From Sipunculus nudus (taxonomy: Eukaryota > Annelida > Sipuncula > Golfingiida > Sipunculidae), in assembly GCA_026874595.1 (NCBI GenBank), contig CM049307.1, positions 53,980,370-54,044,369 of the forward strand: 64,000 bases of DNA. Direction: 5' to 3'. The notes below the pieces were generated by a model that was not told the origin of the DNA, ran no database searches, and saw only the letters and a program-made list of their open reading frames with translations. Each line of letters opens with the position of its first letter. The stretch's first letter is position 1. Of this stretch, positions 1 through 12,370 are shown piece after piece. Both the position numbers and the translations under genes were made by a program.

Positions 1-1102
1 GTTCGTGTGTGTGTTTGTCTGTGAGAATAATGATTTTGAGAATATTATGAGAATAATTAGTTGTTAAGTAGGGTTTATAATTAATAAGATATAAATGTTA
101 GAATCAGTATGTACCTGAACATATTTGTTTTGTTACCATGACCCAATGTCAGGTTTCAAAGGAGATTTGACTAGGACCTCCCTGGATTTACAGTTCAAAG
201 TTTCTAGGTCTAACCATTACAATTTGTGCCTTGATAACGGATCGACTGCTTCACCTGAAGGTCTCAAAAATAGAGGAAAAATTGCGTAAAAATTACAGGT
301 GGCACCACCAGTCTTCGGAAAATGATGTAACACACAATGATCAATATGCATGGAAGGAATCATGGGAATCCATGCATTAGTTATTCAGATACTGGAGCTT
401 TTGTATCAGATAGGATATAGGTCACAGTGAACTAATTCACGTTTCCGACGAAGGATTATTCATAGATCTCCAAGGATGTAATTTTAGTAGATTCTAGGCC
501 TAGTGGATACAAATTGTGCCCCATCTGATTGACTGGATGCAGGTTTCAAGCATGAAGTTTGCAAAATAAAGGTCACCATGACCTAATTTCAGGTTTCCAA
601 GGAAACTGGCCTAGGACCTCCCTGGATGTACAGTTAGAAGTTTCTAGGTCTAACGGTTACAATTTGTGCCCTGTTAACGGACGAATTACTTTATCTTAAA
701 GTCTGAAAAATAGAAAAAAAATGTATAAAAATTAGAAAAAAATAGATGGCGCCCCCAGTCTTCAGGAAATGATAAAAAACTCCATGATCAATATTCATTG
801 AAAAAACCTTTGCAGTCAATACATCAGTTATTCCGATATTGGAGCTTTTGTATCAATTTTTTTAATATTTGGGGGGGGGGGATTCCGAGCCCCATATTGT
901 GGAGAATATAGGTCACACTGACATAATTTCAGGTTTCCAAGAAGATTTTTTATGGACCTCTATCGGTTTTCAGTATGACGTTTCTATGTCCAGTGATCAC
1001 GAAATGTGTCCTGTTGACGGACAGACAAACACACGGACAAACAGACGGACGACGGACAAAGAGTGATTTCTATAGCTCAGATAACTTTCAGTCAGCTGAG
1101 TA
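1..1102 (-). repeat. AGCTCAGCTGAC-type interspersed element, reverse copy A (left part off window)
   Basis: The right edge reads CAGTCAGCTGAGT, the reverse complement of the family start. Inward are the diagnostic blocks seen in the other copies: GGACAAAGAGTG, a run of GGACAGAC-type repeats, and CAGGTTTCCAAG followed by GACCTC. The CAGGTTTC block recurs at about 149, 541, 591 and 930, so the copy contains internal repeats of a few hundred bp. No coding capacity is visible. Confidence 0.7.
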
Positions 1103-2081
1103 AAAAAAAAAAAAAACAGAGCAAATTTTCGTGGCTCATTAAGGTTTAACTGCCTGCCTAATGTGGAGTAATACGGCATAATGTATCTGTTTTGTTCCAC
1201 ATCCAAGCTTGTTTTCATCCCTCTTGAGCTTTTGCAAATAATGGGAAGTCAGCCAGTCTTAAGATTTGATTAAAGTTTCATTACTGAAACATTATACGCT
1301 TAAAGCACTGGAATATTTATGAGAATAAGCTGTTATTTAGTAGGGGTTTATAAATAATGAGATTTAAATGTTGGAATCCGTCTGTTGAAAAAAAGAAGCA
1401 GTACATCTAGGAGTATGGGTAATGATCTTATTATGGCTAATTCCATTTGTGAAGGACGTTCAGCGAGTCCTAAAATATTTAAAGTGATGGTCGTCAGGAT
1501 GGTACGAGAAAAGCCCTAGCCGTGATCCCTGAGTTCCCAGAGTGAAGTGATTCGATGTCTTGGGTTATCAGTATACATGTCATTTTCGTACGTGCATTCG
1601 CGTGGGGGTTGGGTTGGCGGTTGGGGGGGGGGGGGGTGTCGTCGTCTTCATAAAACCTGTCATTTTTTGGTCCATTATTGTTCTGTCCTCAATATTTCAT
1701 GATTGCTATTTCAATAACATGGGGTCTTCTCCCTGACAGTAAACGCACCTATTAATTATCATAAAATACTATATATGTACGCGAGAGCGCGTATGCGGGC
1801 ACGGTTGACTCCACAAAGCCTGTTAATTTATAATCATTATTAATCATATTTCCATCTACTAAAAATTACAGGATAGGTATTTCAGATGGCTCGTCTCTGA
1901 AAGAAAATTCAGCTTAGTAAACAAAAGTTACTAGTGCAGTGTTGAGCCCTTAGTATAACTTACGTTTACCATAATTTTCCAAACCACCGCTGGCGTAGGG
2001 CGACAGAAGGCAGTGCTGCATATTTCGTTTTTATTTATCAGAGCTCTGTCGGTCTAATTGACTGATCGAACCAACTTCCCA

Positions 2082-2396
2082 TCAGCGCCTACAGCGACGT
2101 AAAGCACCTTTAACGATCCTCATCAACAATTCAACCTTGGACTCTTTATTTATACATCTCCTGGCTGCCGGGGGAAGGCTCTGTTTTAAGCGCCAACACG
2201 GAAGCCTTGTCGCTGGATTACTAGATGCTGCCGGGATTCTGCTAGTTAAGGAATGTCTTACAGCACTCTGGTTCCGGTATCGGTACAAATACTTCTCAAA
2301 TATCTTCCCCTGCCGGTACTCCTCCAGCCACTTTGACAAAGTACGCTTGCATTTTGGCAGGTACAGCCTTGGGAATATAGAAGGGCACATTTTCAT
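2082..2396 (-). other. Unrecognised open frame in a GC-richer block
   Basis: About 315 nt are open on both strands (- 2082-2396, + 2137-2454). The - frame is Arg/Lys/Pro-rich (CKRTLSKWLEEYRQGKIF). No splice context or known domain supports either. It could be an old repeat. Confidence 0.2.
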
Positions 2397-2448
2397 TTCA
2401 TTTTATTTAAATTTTGTAATCTATGTGTTTTATTATTATTTTTATTTG

Positions 2449-2497
2449 AAGTAGTAGTAGTAGTGGTAGTAGTAGTAGTACTACTACTACTACTAGA
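2449..2497. repeat. GTA/TAC trinucleotide microsatellite, self-complementary
   Basis: A run of GTA units switches to TAC-type units (GTAGTAGTACTACTACTACT), so the tract can fold on itself. Confidence 0.8.
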
Positions 2498-3172
2498 AGT
2501 AGTAGTATTAGAAGTATAGTTAATCGTCCGGGTCGGGTTATCCATGGCCGAGTTCACTGGCGTAGTTTCTGATAGATGGTAACATTTTTCAAAGAATGTG
2601 AATTTCCTCTTCAAACTTTCCCCCTTAGGATCCTTCGTTTCCGACACTTCATTACAAAAAAGGGAAATCTTGCGACACCACTTTGAGACGTCACTGTACG
2701 ACGTAATTTTCCCTTATACGTCAGGCATACGTAAAATGATCACTATTACAAAACGTCACGTCAAAATGTCTTCGTCACTCAGTGTCACAAAACCCAGATG
2801 AGGTGTTATGCATGCTGTTTTTAAGTCTAAACATTCAGCCTGCATTCATTAGAATGAGGTAATTTGGTACGACCCCAACACCCGTCTTATATGCAAATTT
2901 ACAGGAGGTGTATATAAATTACCTCAAATTACCTGACAGATGGCGAGGTCGCATAAAGACAGCTATTCAACTGTCTTTTTTTCTTTAGAATAAATGTGTC
3001 TCCTGGATAAATATGCTGTACATCTATTACAAACTGCATGATATGTATGTAATTTCCTGTTAGGAAAATTCTTATGGCGCTTCCGTGACGGATATGTCAG
3101 ATTGTTTATCTACAAGCTGTTAATAAACACAGTATTTTAGATGTTGACAAACAGAAAACCAAGTAACCTAAT

Positions 3173-3239
3173 ATGGCTGCTGGCATAAGTGCGGAAGTTG
3201 AAAGGTTACTAGCTGCAAAATATCATTTACAAAAGTTAG
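3173..3239 (+). CDS. Possible first coding exon of an unidentified gene
   Basis: The ATG (A at -3, G at +4) opens MAAGISAEVERLLAAKYHLQ and then KL before TTAG|GTTCGT. The composition is that of a coiled-coil or helical N-terminus. I found no convincing second exon; read-through gives a stop after nine more residues. A chance frame is possible. Confidence 0.28.
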
Positions 3240-5605
3240 GTTCGTCTTGTCCTAGATGCCCATGTTGAATATGTTTGGATTATTTTAGCAGGTCATCCAC
3301 GTGTTATAATCCTGCGCGTATCACGACTCTTAAAGGCCATAAATTTCACCATTTTTTTTAATGCCTAAATCAAGTGTTAATAATTGAATGACGTATACGG
3401 CCGAAAATTGAACAAAATTCTTTTTGCACAATAAAAATACATATTTCCTTATGTGTTGTGGAATTGAAGAAAGTTATGAAATTCTGGTTGTGGGGTTTTG
3501 TCCTGTTTGATTTGAGGGGGAGGGCGAATCGTCCGGAGATTTTGAGCGAGTGTCCCTATTTCCAGGGGAACTGGAAGGCCTACAGTCAGGTCTCTACCTC
3601 CCATTTTCTGAACAAACAAGGCCTATAACCCTAGGTTCATTTCCATTTCAATCTTTAGCCAAGTCTTCCCGACTTTTCTCAGTCTGTCAAAAAATCCAGA
3701 TAACTGCCACCTCTGGCGTTATAAAATGAATAATCCTTAAAATTTACTTGCGATATTTCATGAACGTTCTGCGAACTACCCATAATCAAGTGCGATTTTG
3801 GTACGATCTTATAGCATTTCGACTGAATCTGGTAATTCCAACGATCGGCAAGTTTACCATTCCTGCGGCAGGACTGTACCGCAGAGGGACTCGATATTCT
3901 GCAATTTCGCGAAAAAAAAACAGCATAAGAAATTCCCTTAACTGATATTGAGGAGGTATAACTGAACAAAGGAGCACAAACTCAGTATTACCAAGGTTTA
4001 AATATAGTGGAAAACATTCAAATGTAGTAGGCTGAACAAACTCCACGTATTTCTAATTTTTTTTTAATTTGTATCATACAATGCATTCTCATATTATCTC
4101 ACATCGATCCTCATTCTGTTTGCATATCGCTCTCCTTCCATGCAGAACAGAATGCACCATGCTATCACGGATTTATAGTTTTCCTGGCATTGGACTTGGA
4201 AGAGGGGTAGGAGATCTCTCATGCTGCACTTGATAATTTTGATTCTGTGATGAAAGATCTCACGGAAAATACAACAACAGATAAACTCTATATATGCAAA
4301 GAAATCGCAGATATATTAAGAAAGGAACTTATTATTTTGTTGTTCATATCGTTGACATCAAAACATGCGGAACAACACGTAAAACGTGGTAAAACAGAAT
4401 AAAGAATATTTATAAAAAAATTATTGGGACGGGTCTGGGCTGTGCTATTTAGCAAAACAAAGAATAAATACATAACATGTTTGAAACGGTTGGTCAAAAC
4501 AGATAAAAGGAAACAATTTATAAAAACTAAATGTAATTGAAACGTTAATGTAAACATTGATTGAACAAAGATTTCAATACATGTATGGCCGGAAACGGGC
4601 GCAGGTCCTAGTGCAACCATGCACGTTTTAGACGCTTTAATATTTTATCTACTCTTTGGTTCCACATTATGGTTTTAAAAAATAAATTCATCTAAAACAC
4701 ACGAAAACCTACCTCCTGTCAGTCCAGAAAGTGTAACCTCCGTGCCATGTCACACATCAGTTGCAGGCAGGTCTCGCCAAAACCAGCAAAACGGGTATGG
4801 ACATAGTGCATGATTAAATCGTGAACGGTAGCGCTTTTTACAAGCTCATCACAGGCCCTGTTAAATCGCACAAGGCGGCAAGTGGCGGCAGGCCAGATCG
4901 TTTGCTAGAATAATTAATAATGAACTTATCTGAGGGAAGAAAAAAGGACCGGCGGGTATTGATTGTCAACTGGGGATTTTGAAGTCTCTCACAACATCGT
5001 ATGGCGCCCGCCCAAATCCCATCAAACCTAACACCAGCACGACATGTCGTAAATGAGCCGTTTTACGTTTCTAAATAACTAACTCAAACCCGAAAACCCA
5101 CGTGACTGCGTACTTTTCCCGGCAACAAATGAGACGCCAGGATTACTAATGGCCATTCTACTGCCTTTTGATGATCGGTCACTTCCATCTGCGTGCCCCA
5201 TTCCCTAATATGTCAAAGGCCGTGTCCTCGTCGCCACTGACTGAGTAGGTCATCTAGGTATGGAATGACATTGGGCCTCGGTATGTCGCTGGTTTGATTC
5301 CGTATTTATCAGCGGGGTCTAGGTCTTATGTCAAGCGCGTTATTACTGTCAGAGGTCTAATGTGTTTTCCTGTGCGGCATGTGCTTTATGCACGGGGATG
5401 GGAGGTGTGATTCTCATTACACAGGCAGCAATTACTGCCCTAGTGGGGCTCATCGTAACGCAGACATGGTACAGAACAACGGATACCACGCGTGATGTTG
5501 TTCCTAATAACACAGACAGGAGACAATGCATTACCCAGTGGTCTATATATGTAAAAAAGAAACAGAAAAAGAGTAACCAAAGTGAATACCACAATAATAA
5601 AAACT

Positions 5606-5667
<62 letters not shown>

Positions 5668-5761
5668 ATTTCCCCCTATTTGTGTATGTGCTTGAGAAAA
5701 TTGTTACCAATCTCACTACACATTTCTTATCACTGCAAAACTCAAACTCTCTTTTCTCTCT

Positions 5762-5811
<50 letters not shown>

Positions 5812-6734
5812 TGTTATTATTGTTTTTATCATTTTTGATCAAATCACAATTACTAACGAAACGCAGATCTACGGGAGGGAATTAAACTAACAAATGTTGT
5901 AATTCTTTTGGTTTTATCAGCGCTTAGTGGTCATTGTGATTTTTTTTTATTCTATAATTGATACTAAAATTGCTGATAATTTTGTAAATGCACACAGAAT
6001 CCGGGGGGGGGGGATCTAGGGTATCCGGACTATCCCCCCCCGCCCCCCCCCCCCCTCCTTCAGCCGAAGCAACTTTTTTTGAAGGAATTCAGTCCAATTT
6101 GCGTCCTGGAAACACCCTTCAGACCCATTTGCGTCCCGGAATGACTTACCCATATAATTGGTACCTTTATTAATACTTTACACTTAACTTTGCTATTTTG
6201 AGTCTGTCCATGGATGTTGAACCAGACTATAACCTCCAAGTTGATTGAATGTGTTTGCAGATGGATAATAAGGTCGTTTCGGAACTGTCTACTGCAGGTT
6301 GTTCACGTTGGAGCGATGAGTGTCTAGATGGCAGAACTGGCTGTCATTGCGTTCTGTGTTGTTCTTGATTGACTGTCTGGGGACATGTATTTTTTCCAGG
6401 TTTCAAGGGGGAGGCCGTTCGAAGCTGTTCAGGGGTCTTTTACACCGAGACTGTTTTTGTATCGCAGCTTCGGCCACCCAAAATGGCGTATGCCCTCTGT
6501 CAGGGCATAAGTACAATGGCAAATATGGTCTTTCTAAACGGAATGGAAAGCCTTGAAAGGTGGCGACGTCTGTGTCAGAATTTAGATACACCCCCCCCCC
6601 CCTCTTTTTTTTACATTATGCGGAACACACGATGAAAATACTTTCCTAAAGCTATCTATTTGTGCATGTCACAGTATAATTTATAAATATGTCCCTCAAA
6701 CAATTTGACGTAAAGAGGATAATTTGTTTCTGTT
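3240..6734. other. Non-coding stretch
   Basis: Contains TC/CA microsatellites at 5.6-5.8 kb and G/C tracts at 6.0 kb beside a TATCCGGA-type fragment resembling the GCGGATCC MITEs. Open frames at 3.7-4.0 kb lack splice or domain support. Confidence 0.5.
5608..5808. repeat. (TC)n-(CA)n and (TC)n compound microsatellites
   Basis: TC repeats at about 5608-5643 run directly into CA repeats to about 5668, and a second TC tract lies at about 5761-5806. Frames across these (SLSLSL, THTHTH) are not genes. Confidence 0.9.
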
Positions 6735-7215
6735 ATATACTGCAGATGGCGGTAGCAGTCATAATTTTGCAAAAGCCTGAATGAGTACATGGGATCTGAT
6801 TAATGTTCCTACTTTTGAAGTCAATGCTTTTTTCTGTGTTACAAATGTTTAAATAATCCATGCGAATAACGACACGTAAATGCAAAAGTATCTCCTTCTT
6901 TCGTCTTTCACACGGGACAGCCACACTGGAAAAGGGTTGGGTCTATCCAGCTGTGGGCAGCCACGCAGACCCTCCATTTCACGTGTCATTAAATTAAGTT
7001 AGTTTAATTTAACTGATTTGCACATTCAGTTGCACATTCTAAGGAAGAATTTTACAGCGTTTAATGCATGGCGTTTCACGCTACGCAATCTAGTCTACAA
7101 TAATAAAAAAATAACATTAAACACCGCCAAAAATAACATTTTATACAAGCACAGCCATCACGTCTCTTTGAAGAACATAAGCTATTTGTAGTGCCAGGAA
7201 ATGGTCTAATGGTCT
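6735..7215. repeat. Diverged duplicated segment, copy 1
   Basis: It shares ordered blocks with 8045-8365: GCAGATGGCGGTAGCAGTCA, TGAATGAGTACATGGGATCT, GCACATTCTAAGG, ATGCATGGCGTTTCACGCTA, TCTCTTTGAAGAACAT, TAGTGCCAGGAAATGG. Either an old tandem duplication or two copies of one interspersed repeat. Confidence 0.55.
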
Positions 7216-8044
7216 GACTCCCGTTTGATGACTGGACCAAAAATAATTAATCGATCAATTATCATTTAATGTAATCTCTTTATGATACGAAATTAAAGAA
7301 AATCATGCACACGTTTGTTTGGTCAATTTTAAGTAGAGCACCAATGAAAACAACGCATGTGTATGGTAATACGGAAAGGTCAGGGTCAGAAAACGGTAAC
7401 TGACACATTTTCGACTGGTGCTCGATGATCAGTTTATTGTTGCTTGCAAATTTATTTCCGTCTTCCGTGTGTTTCTGGCAGGACGGAATGATTTTCCCCC
7501 CAAATGATATAAATCTTTGCTTGTGCATATTACTGCATACATGATTCGATCATTTGTGGAAAAAAAATCTATTTAATGGATCATGCTAAAAAGAGCAATC
7601 ATTTTACCTGCACGATTAATCTGCACAATACTAGTTATTCGTCTTGTAATTTATTTTCCCCCTTATTCCTTGCATAACTTTTGTCCAGCTTTCCTGTCTT
7701 TGTCACAAGGTGCTCAAATTTGCCGAGGTGCAGGGTGTGAGTTTTTTTTAATAAAAGGGCTAAAACTGATAGCTAAATTTGACCTGGAGTAGCTGATAGA
7801 TAAGAACTTGCGGACCCGGGACTCTAGTGTTACAGCGGGACTAGATAGAAGACGAGGCACACAATCTCTTGTTCGTTTGTATCAAAATAAAAATTTCAGG
7901 CCTTGAGCTTGATTGAATATATTTCCGTACAGCTAACATGTCATAAGACAATTATAATAATTGTGAAAGTCTCGATACACGTCCTTCCAAATACTTTTGG
8001 ATTAAAATGACCATTGAACTCTGAGGATACATTGTTTCTGATAT

Positions 8045-8365
8045 ATGCAGCAGATGGCGCTAGCCGTCATAACTGAAAAGATTAAATGAGTGCATGGAAT
8101 CCAATATATGTTATCCCCTTTGAAGTCCATTTCTTTTATTCATATAATAAATGCTCAGTTCTATGTGGCATTCAAATTTACACAGTTTATTAGGTCTGAC
8201 TCATTTCAACTTGTCTGAACATTTGGTTAAGCATTCTAAGGCAATAATTAACAATGCATGGGTGTATTTCAGGCTACGCTGAAGACAACTGAAAATAAGA
8301 TTTTGCATACAATTCTCTTCGAAGGACATTTAGCTATTCGCGGTGCCAGGCGCTGGTTTTAGCTC
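8045..8365. repeat. Diverged duplicated segment, copy 2
   Basis: The blocks parallel copy 1: GCAGATGGCGCTAGCCGTCA, GAGTGCATGGAATCC, AGCATTCTAAGGCAATAA, GCATGGGTGTATTTCAGGCT, CTCTTCGAAGGACAT, CGGTGCCAGGCGCTGG. It then runs into AGCTCAGCTGAC copy B. Confidence 0.55.
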
Positions 8366-8560
8366 AGCTGACGTAAAGTCATCTAAGCCATAGCAATTGG
8401 CCTTTTTCCGTCTTCAAGTCGTCCGGCCAATAACAGAGCACATTCGTAATCGTTAGACAAGACACATCTAAACTAAAACCAGGGAAGTCCATGAGAAATT
8501 TCCTTGGAAACCCGAATTCGTATCATAGTGTCCTATATTCTGAGAGCGACAGTGTGAAAT
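8357..8560 (+). repeat. AGCTCAGCTGAC-type element, truncated copy B
   Basis: It begins TTTTAGCTCAGCTGACG and continues through degenerate versions of the AGTCATCT, TAGCAATT and CCGTC blocks, then CCATGAGAAATTTCCTTGG. It loses similarity near 8.56 kb with no right terminus. Confidence 0.6.
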
Positions 8561-9582
8561 AGGATTTTGAGCACCTTGAAAGTCAAAACTCTTCCTTATA
8601 TCAGAGCTTGCCGGGGAAAATATGTTGTGTTTGTTCTTGATATATATTTAAATAATATGCGTTATCTATCCCTTTCAGATTATTAACATACAAAAATAGA
8701 ATAGAATCGGAAGAGGGTCTTTTCGAGGTCTATTGCGATTGATTGCAATATTTGACGATATTATGTGTTTGCTTACAGTCGTAATATAAAAGCTGTTACT
8801 TTGTATCTCAGGAATGTCAGTTGTCAGCTCCATACTTTTCAGTATTTATTGATCATGTGAATGTTTATGTAATGTAAGATACAGATGGTACCACTTTTTG
8901 TGAGCAAAAATGTCATATATTCTACTTTTCCAAGTTTAAACAGAAAATATCACGAATATCAGTGAAAACTATTCAGTTGGGGGGGGGGGGGGAGGGGGGC
9001 TTTACCGAACAGTACATTTCGATTATCATAAATTTTGACGATTTCATGTGTTTACATTCATTGTGTTATTCTGTTATACTCAATTTACCTGGAACTGGTC
9101 GGGCAATGAGCACTATACCTTTTACGTGATCCTGTGACTGATGTGACAGTTTAAGTTGCAGGTGGCGCCACTTATGTTTACATTTCTATGAGACAAAAAG
9201 TCCTTCACCTCTTCCTATTTTTTTTAGCTTTTTCCTATTCAAAGTCAGGAAAAATAAACCGTTAGCTTACAGGTTATGGGTATTCATTCGAGTGAGTAGA
9301 ATCAAATGGGTGTGAATTCAAATGACATTACACAAAATATCTGTTTTCTTGGACTTTGATCTTTACGTATTCTATGTTTGATGATATGCGTTTGCTTATA
9401 AAATGCGGTGCCACTTATGGCGACCTTTTCTCTCTGTGCAAAAATGGTATGTTTCACATTTTGGTCTGTATTGAATGCAGAGGGAGTCTGTGGGTGACAC
9501 CAGTTTTGCTGGATCATGGCTGAGATTTTACAAATAAGGGACATTCCAATGTCAATAAAACTATCCTTAGAGTGCCACATTC

Positions 9583-11010
9583 ATGAAACAAACATGTTTT
9601 GATCATTTGCTAATATAGCACACCATGAAACAAACAGGTTTTGATCATTTGCTTATATAGCAAACCATGAAACAAACAGGTTTTGATCATTTGCTAATAT
9701 AGCACACCATGAAACAAACATGTTTTGATCATTTGCTAATAAAGCACACCATGAAACAAGTAGGTTTTGATCATTTGTTCATATAGCACACCATGAAACA
9801 AACATGTTTTGATCATTTGCTAATATAGCACACCATGAAACAAACAGGTTTTAATCATTTGCTAATATAGCACACCATGAAACAAACATGTTTTAATCAT
9901 TTGCTAATATAGCATACCATGAAACAAACATGTTTTGATCATTTGCTAATATAGCATACCATGAAACAAACAGGTTTTGATCACTTGCTAATATAGCATA
10001 CCATGAAACAAACAGGTTTTGATCATTTGCTAATATAGCATACCATGAAACAAACAGGTTTTGATCACTTGCTAATATAGCATACCATGAAACAAACAGG
10101 TTTTGATCATTTGCTAATATAGCATACCATGAAACAAACAGGTTTTGATCATTTGCTAATATAGCATACCATAAAACAAACAGGTTTTGATCATTTGCTA
10201 ATATAGCATACCATGAAACAAACAGGTTTTGATCATTTGCCTATATAGCACACCATGAAACATACATGTTTTGATCATTTGCTAATATAGCATACCATGA
10301 AACAAACAGGTTTTGATCATTTGCTTATATAGCACACCATGAAACATACATGTTTTGATCATTTGCTAATATAGCATACCATGAAACAAACAGGTTTTGA
10401 TCATTTGCTAATATAGCATACCATGAAACAAACATGTTTTGATCATTTGCTAATATAGCATACCATGAAACAAACAGGTTTTGATCATTTGCTAATATAG
10501 CATACCATGAAACAAGCATGTTTTGATCATTTGCTAATATAGCACACCATGAAACAAATATGTTTTGATCATTTGCTAATATAGCATACCACGAAACAAA
10601 CAGGTTTTGATCATTTGCTAATATAGCATACCATGAAACAAACATGTTTTGATCATTTGCTAATATAACATACCATGAAACAAACATGTTTTAATCATTT
10701 GCCAATAAAGCATACCATGAAACAAACATGTTTTAATCATTTGCTCATATAGCATACCTTGAAACAAACATGTTTTGATCATTTGCTAATATAGCATACC
10801 ATGAAACAAACATGTTTTGATCATTTGCTAATATAGCACACCATGAAACAAACATGTCTTGATCATTTGCTAATATAGCACACCATGAAACAAAGATGTT
10901 TTGATCATTTGCTAATATAGCACACCATGAAACAAACATGTTTTAATCATTTGCTAATATAGCATACCATGAAACTAACATGTTTTGAACATTTGCTAAT
11001 ATAGTATACC
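9583..11010. repeat. 42-bp minisatellite, exactly 34 units
   Basis: The unit begins ATGAAACAAACATGTTTTGA, then TCATTTGCTAATATAGCACA and CC. The array is 1428 bp, which is 34 x 42 with no length change. Units differ mainly at ACATGT/ACAGGT, GATC/AATC, CACACC/CATACC and CTAATA/CTTATA. Because 42 is divisible by three, the - strand shows long open stretches of a 14-residue repeat (MFVSWYAILANDQN) at 10325-10687 and 10745-10939. These are broken where units carry TTAATC, CTTATATAG, CTCATATAG or CCTATATAG, so coding is unlikely. Confidence 0.95.
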
Positions 11011-12071
11011 GCTTTAACAAGACCATTAGAAACTTTGATGGTGGATGTGCTACGCCGAAGTTGCCTACGTCAACAGTTGCCTTCATTTTAAGAGGCAATT
11101 AATGTGACACAAAATAATGCTATTTTTTTAAGCGAGCGCGATTTGGTTCTGAAGTATGAAATTCAGTAAAATCCTTTTGGACATATTGATAATTTATATG
11201 TTGTATTTTCTATCCCAGAATATATGAGCTCCTTTGCAATTTTTTCCTGTCAAGTGAATTAGGTTTTCACTTTTAATTCGATCCTTCGTATATATCAGCT
11301 TGTAAATCGCATTTCATCACAAGTATGATATTAAGTGAATATTAGCGGTTGTTTGGAATGTATTTTTTCCATTTCTTTGAAATCAAAGCAGGACAGATGG
11401 TTAACATACCTCATAAATTCTCAACACTTCCTTGTCACATAATACTCATCTATATACCTGGTTGACTGCATGACTGCGTTGAGAAATGAGTCTCTCATTC
11501 TTTGCCATGCAATAATTGGTTACGAGCCTTGCATCTGTTATGGACCGTTGACAGCTCATGTTTTCACAGAGTCCAGTTCCGTTTGTCTGGTTTTCCTATT
11601 TTAATTGAGTTTCTTTGCGGCATAAGCATTATGCTTAGCATAAATATGAACGGCTTTTGAAGTATATGTATCGAATTTAATCACTGAGAAGCCAGTCGTG
11701 AAATAACCTATTAAAGCCACACCCTTCATTAGCATATCATTTGTTATCCCGTTTACTGCGCGTCTTTGTGTTAGATTATGTAAAAACATAATGTTCAAAG
11801 AACGCATGTTTCAAATACACCTTTCAAAATGTGTACCTTTGCATGTCTGTGTGTAAAACTTTATTCGGCAGGCTGTTATATCCTTATAACTTTGTTATAT
11901 GATTACACTTAATACAATCACATACACACGTACATATAGTTACTCCTTGCAGTTGTTGTCCCATCGGCAACAAAAAGTGATCAAAGGGAGTGATTAAGTT
12001 GACAAATTCTGGTATCAAACATGAAATTATCTCTTTCAAATTAAAAAAAACTAGGTGGAGCAGATATTCAG

Positions 12072-12270
12072 AAGCGGATCCAGATGGGGGGGGGGGGGGC
12101 CCCCCCCCCCCCCTTTTTTTCATCAGAAACGTTTTTTAAGGGCTTCAGACAAAATTTTGCCGCCTGGACCCCCCCCCCCCCTTTTCAGACCTGAGGACCT
12201 TTTTCAGGGTTTTCATTTGTCCTCCTTGGTTGGACCCCCCCCCCCCTTTTCCTAAATCCTGGATGCGCTG
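12072..12270 (-). mobile_element. GCGGATCC-TIR MITE with G/C tracts, copy 1
   Basis: The left end AGCGGATCCAGA and right end CCTGGATGCGCT are inverted repeats. The interior carries long G then C tracts, TTTTCAGACC and GTCCTCCTTGGTTGGACCC, the reverse complement of blocks in copies 2 and 4. Confidence 0.65.
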
Positions 12271-12286
12271 ATAAATACTGATATTT

Positions 12287-12370
12287 CGTGTCTTGCGTTT
12301 ATGGTAATACTGGAAAGGGAAACAGTTGAAACTGTTTCCTCTTCCAGTTTTGCCATAATTGTAAGACACG
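12287..12370. repeat. 84-nt near-palindromic hairpin
   Basis: CGTGTCTTGCGTTTATGG... pairs with ...CCATAATTGTAAGACACG, and the centre is GGAAACAGTTGAAACTGTTT. The 41-nt arms have about eight mismatches and a minimal loop. It sits just right of MITE copy 1 and could be a foldback element or a transcribed hairpin. Confidence 0.75.

Larger units (their letters stand above)
1103..3172. other. Non-coding stretch
   Basis: Holds a 14-base G tract near 1623, a GTA/TAC microsatellite and a GC-richer block at 2.08-2.4 kb. No supported gene. Confidence 0.5.

Noticed and set aside
5349-5885. Open frames of 65-158 codons over the TC/CA tracts
   Set aside because: They are poly-SL/poly-TH/poly-RE translations of microsatellites.
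10325-10939. Repeat protein MFVSWYAILANDQN on the - strand
   Set aside because: It is only the translation of the 42-bp minisatellite; several units contain stops in this frame and no start, splice or flanking coding context exists.
12287-12370. miR-8/200 family precursor
   Set aside because: Only TAATACTG is shared; the mature sequence beyond the seed and the arm position do not fit.
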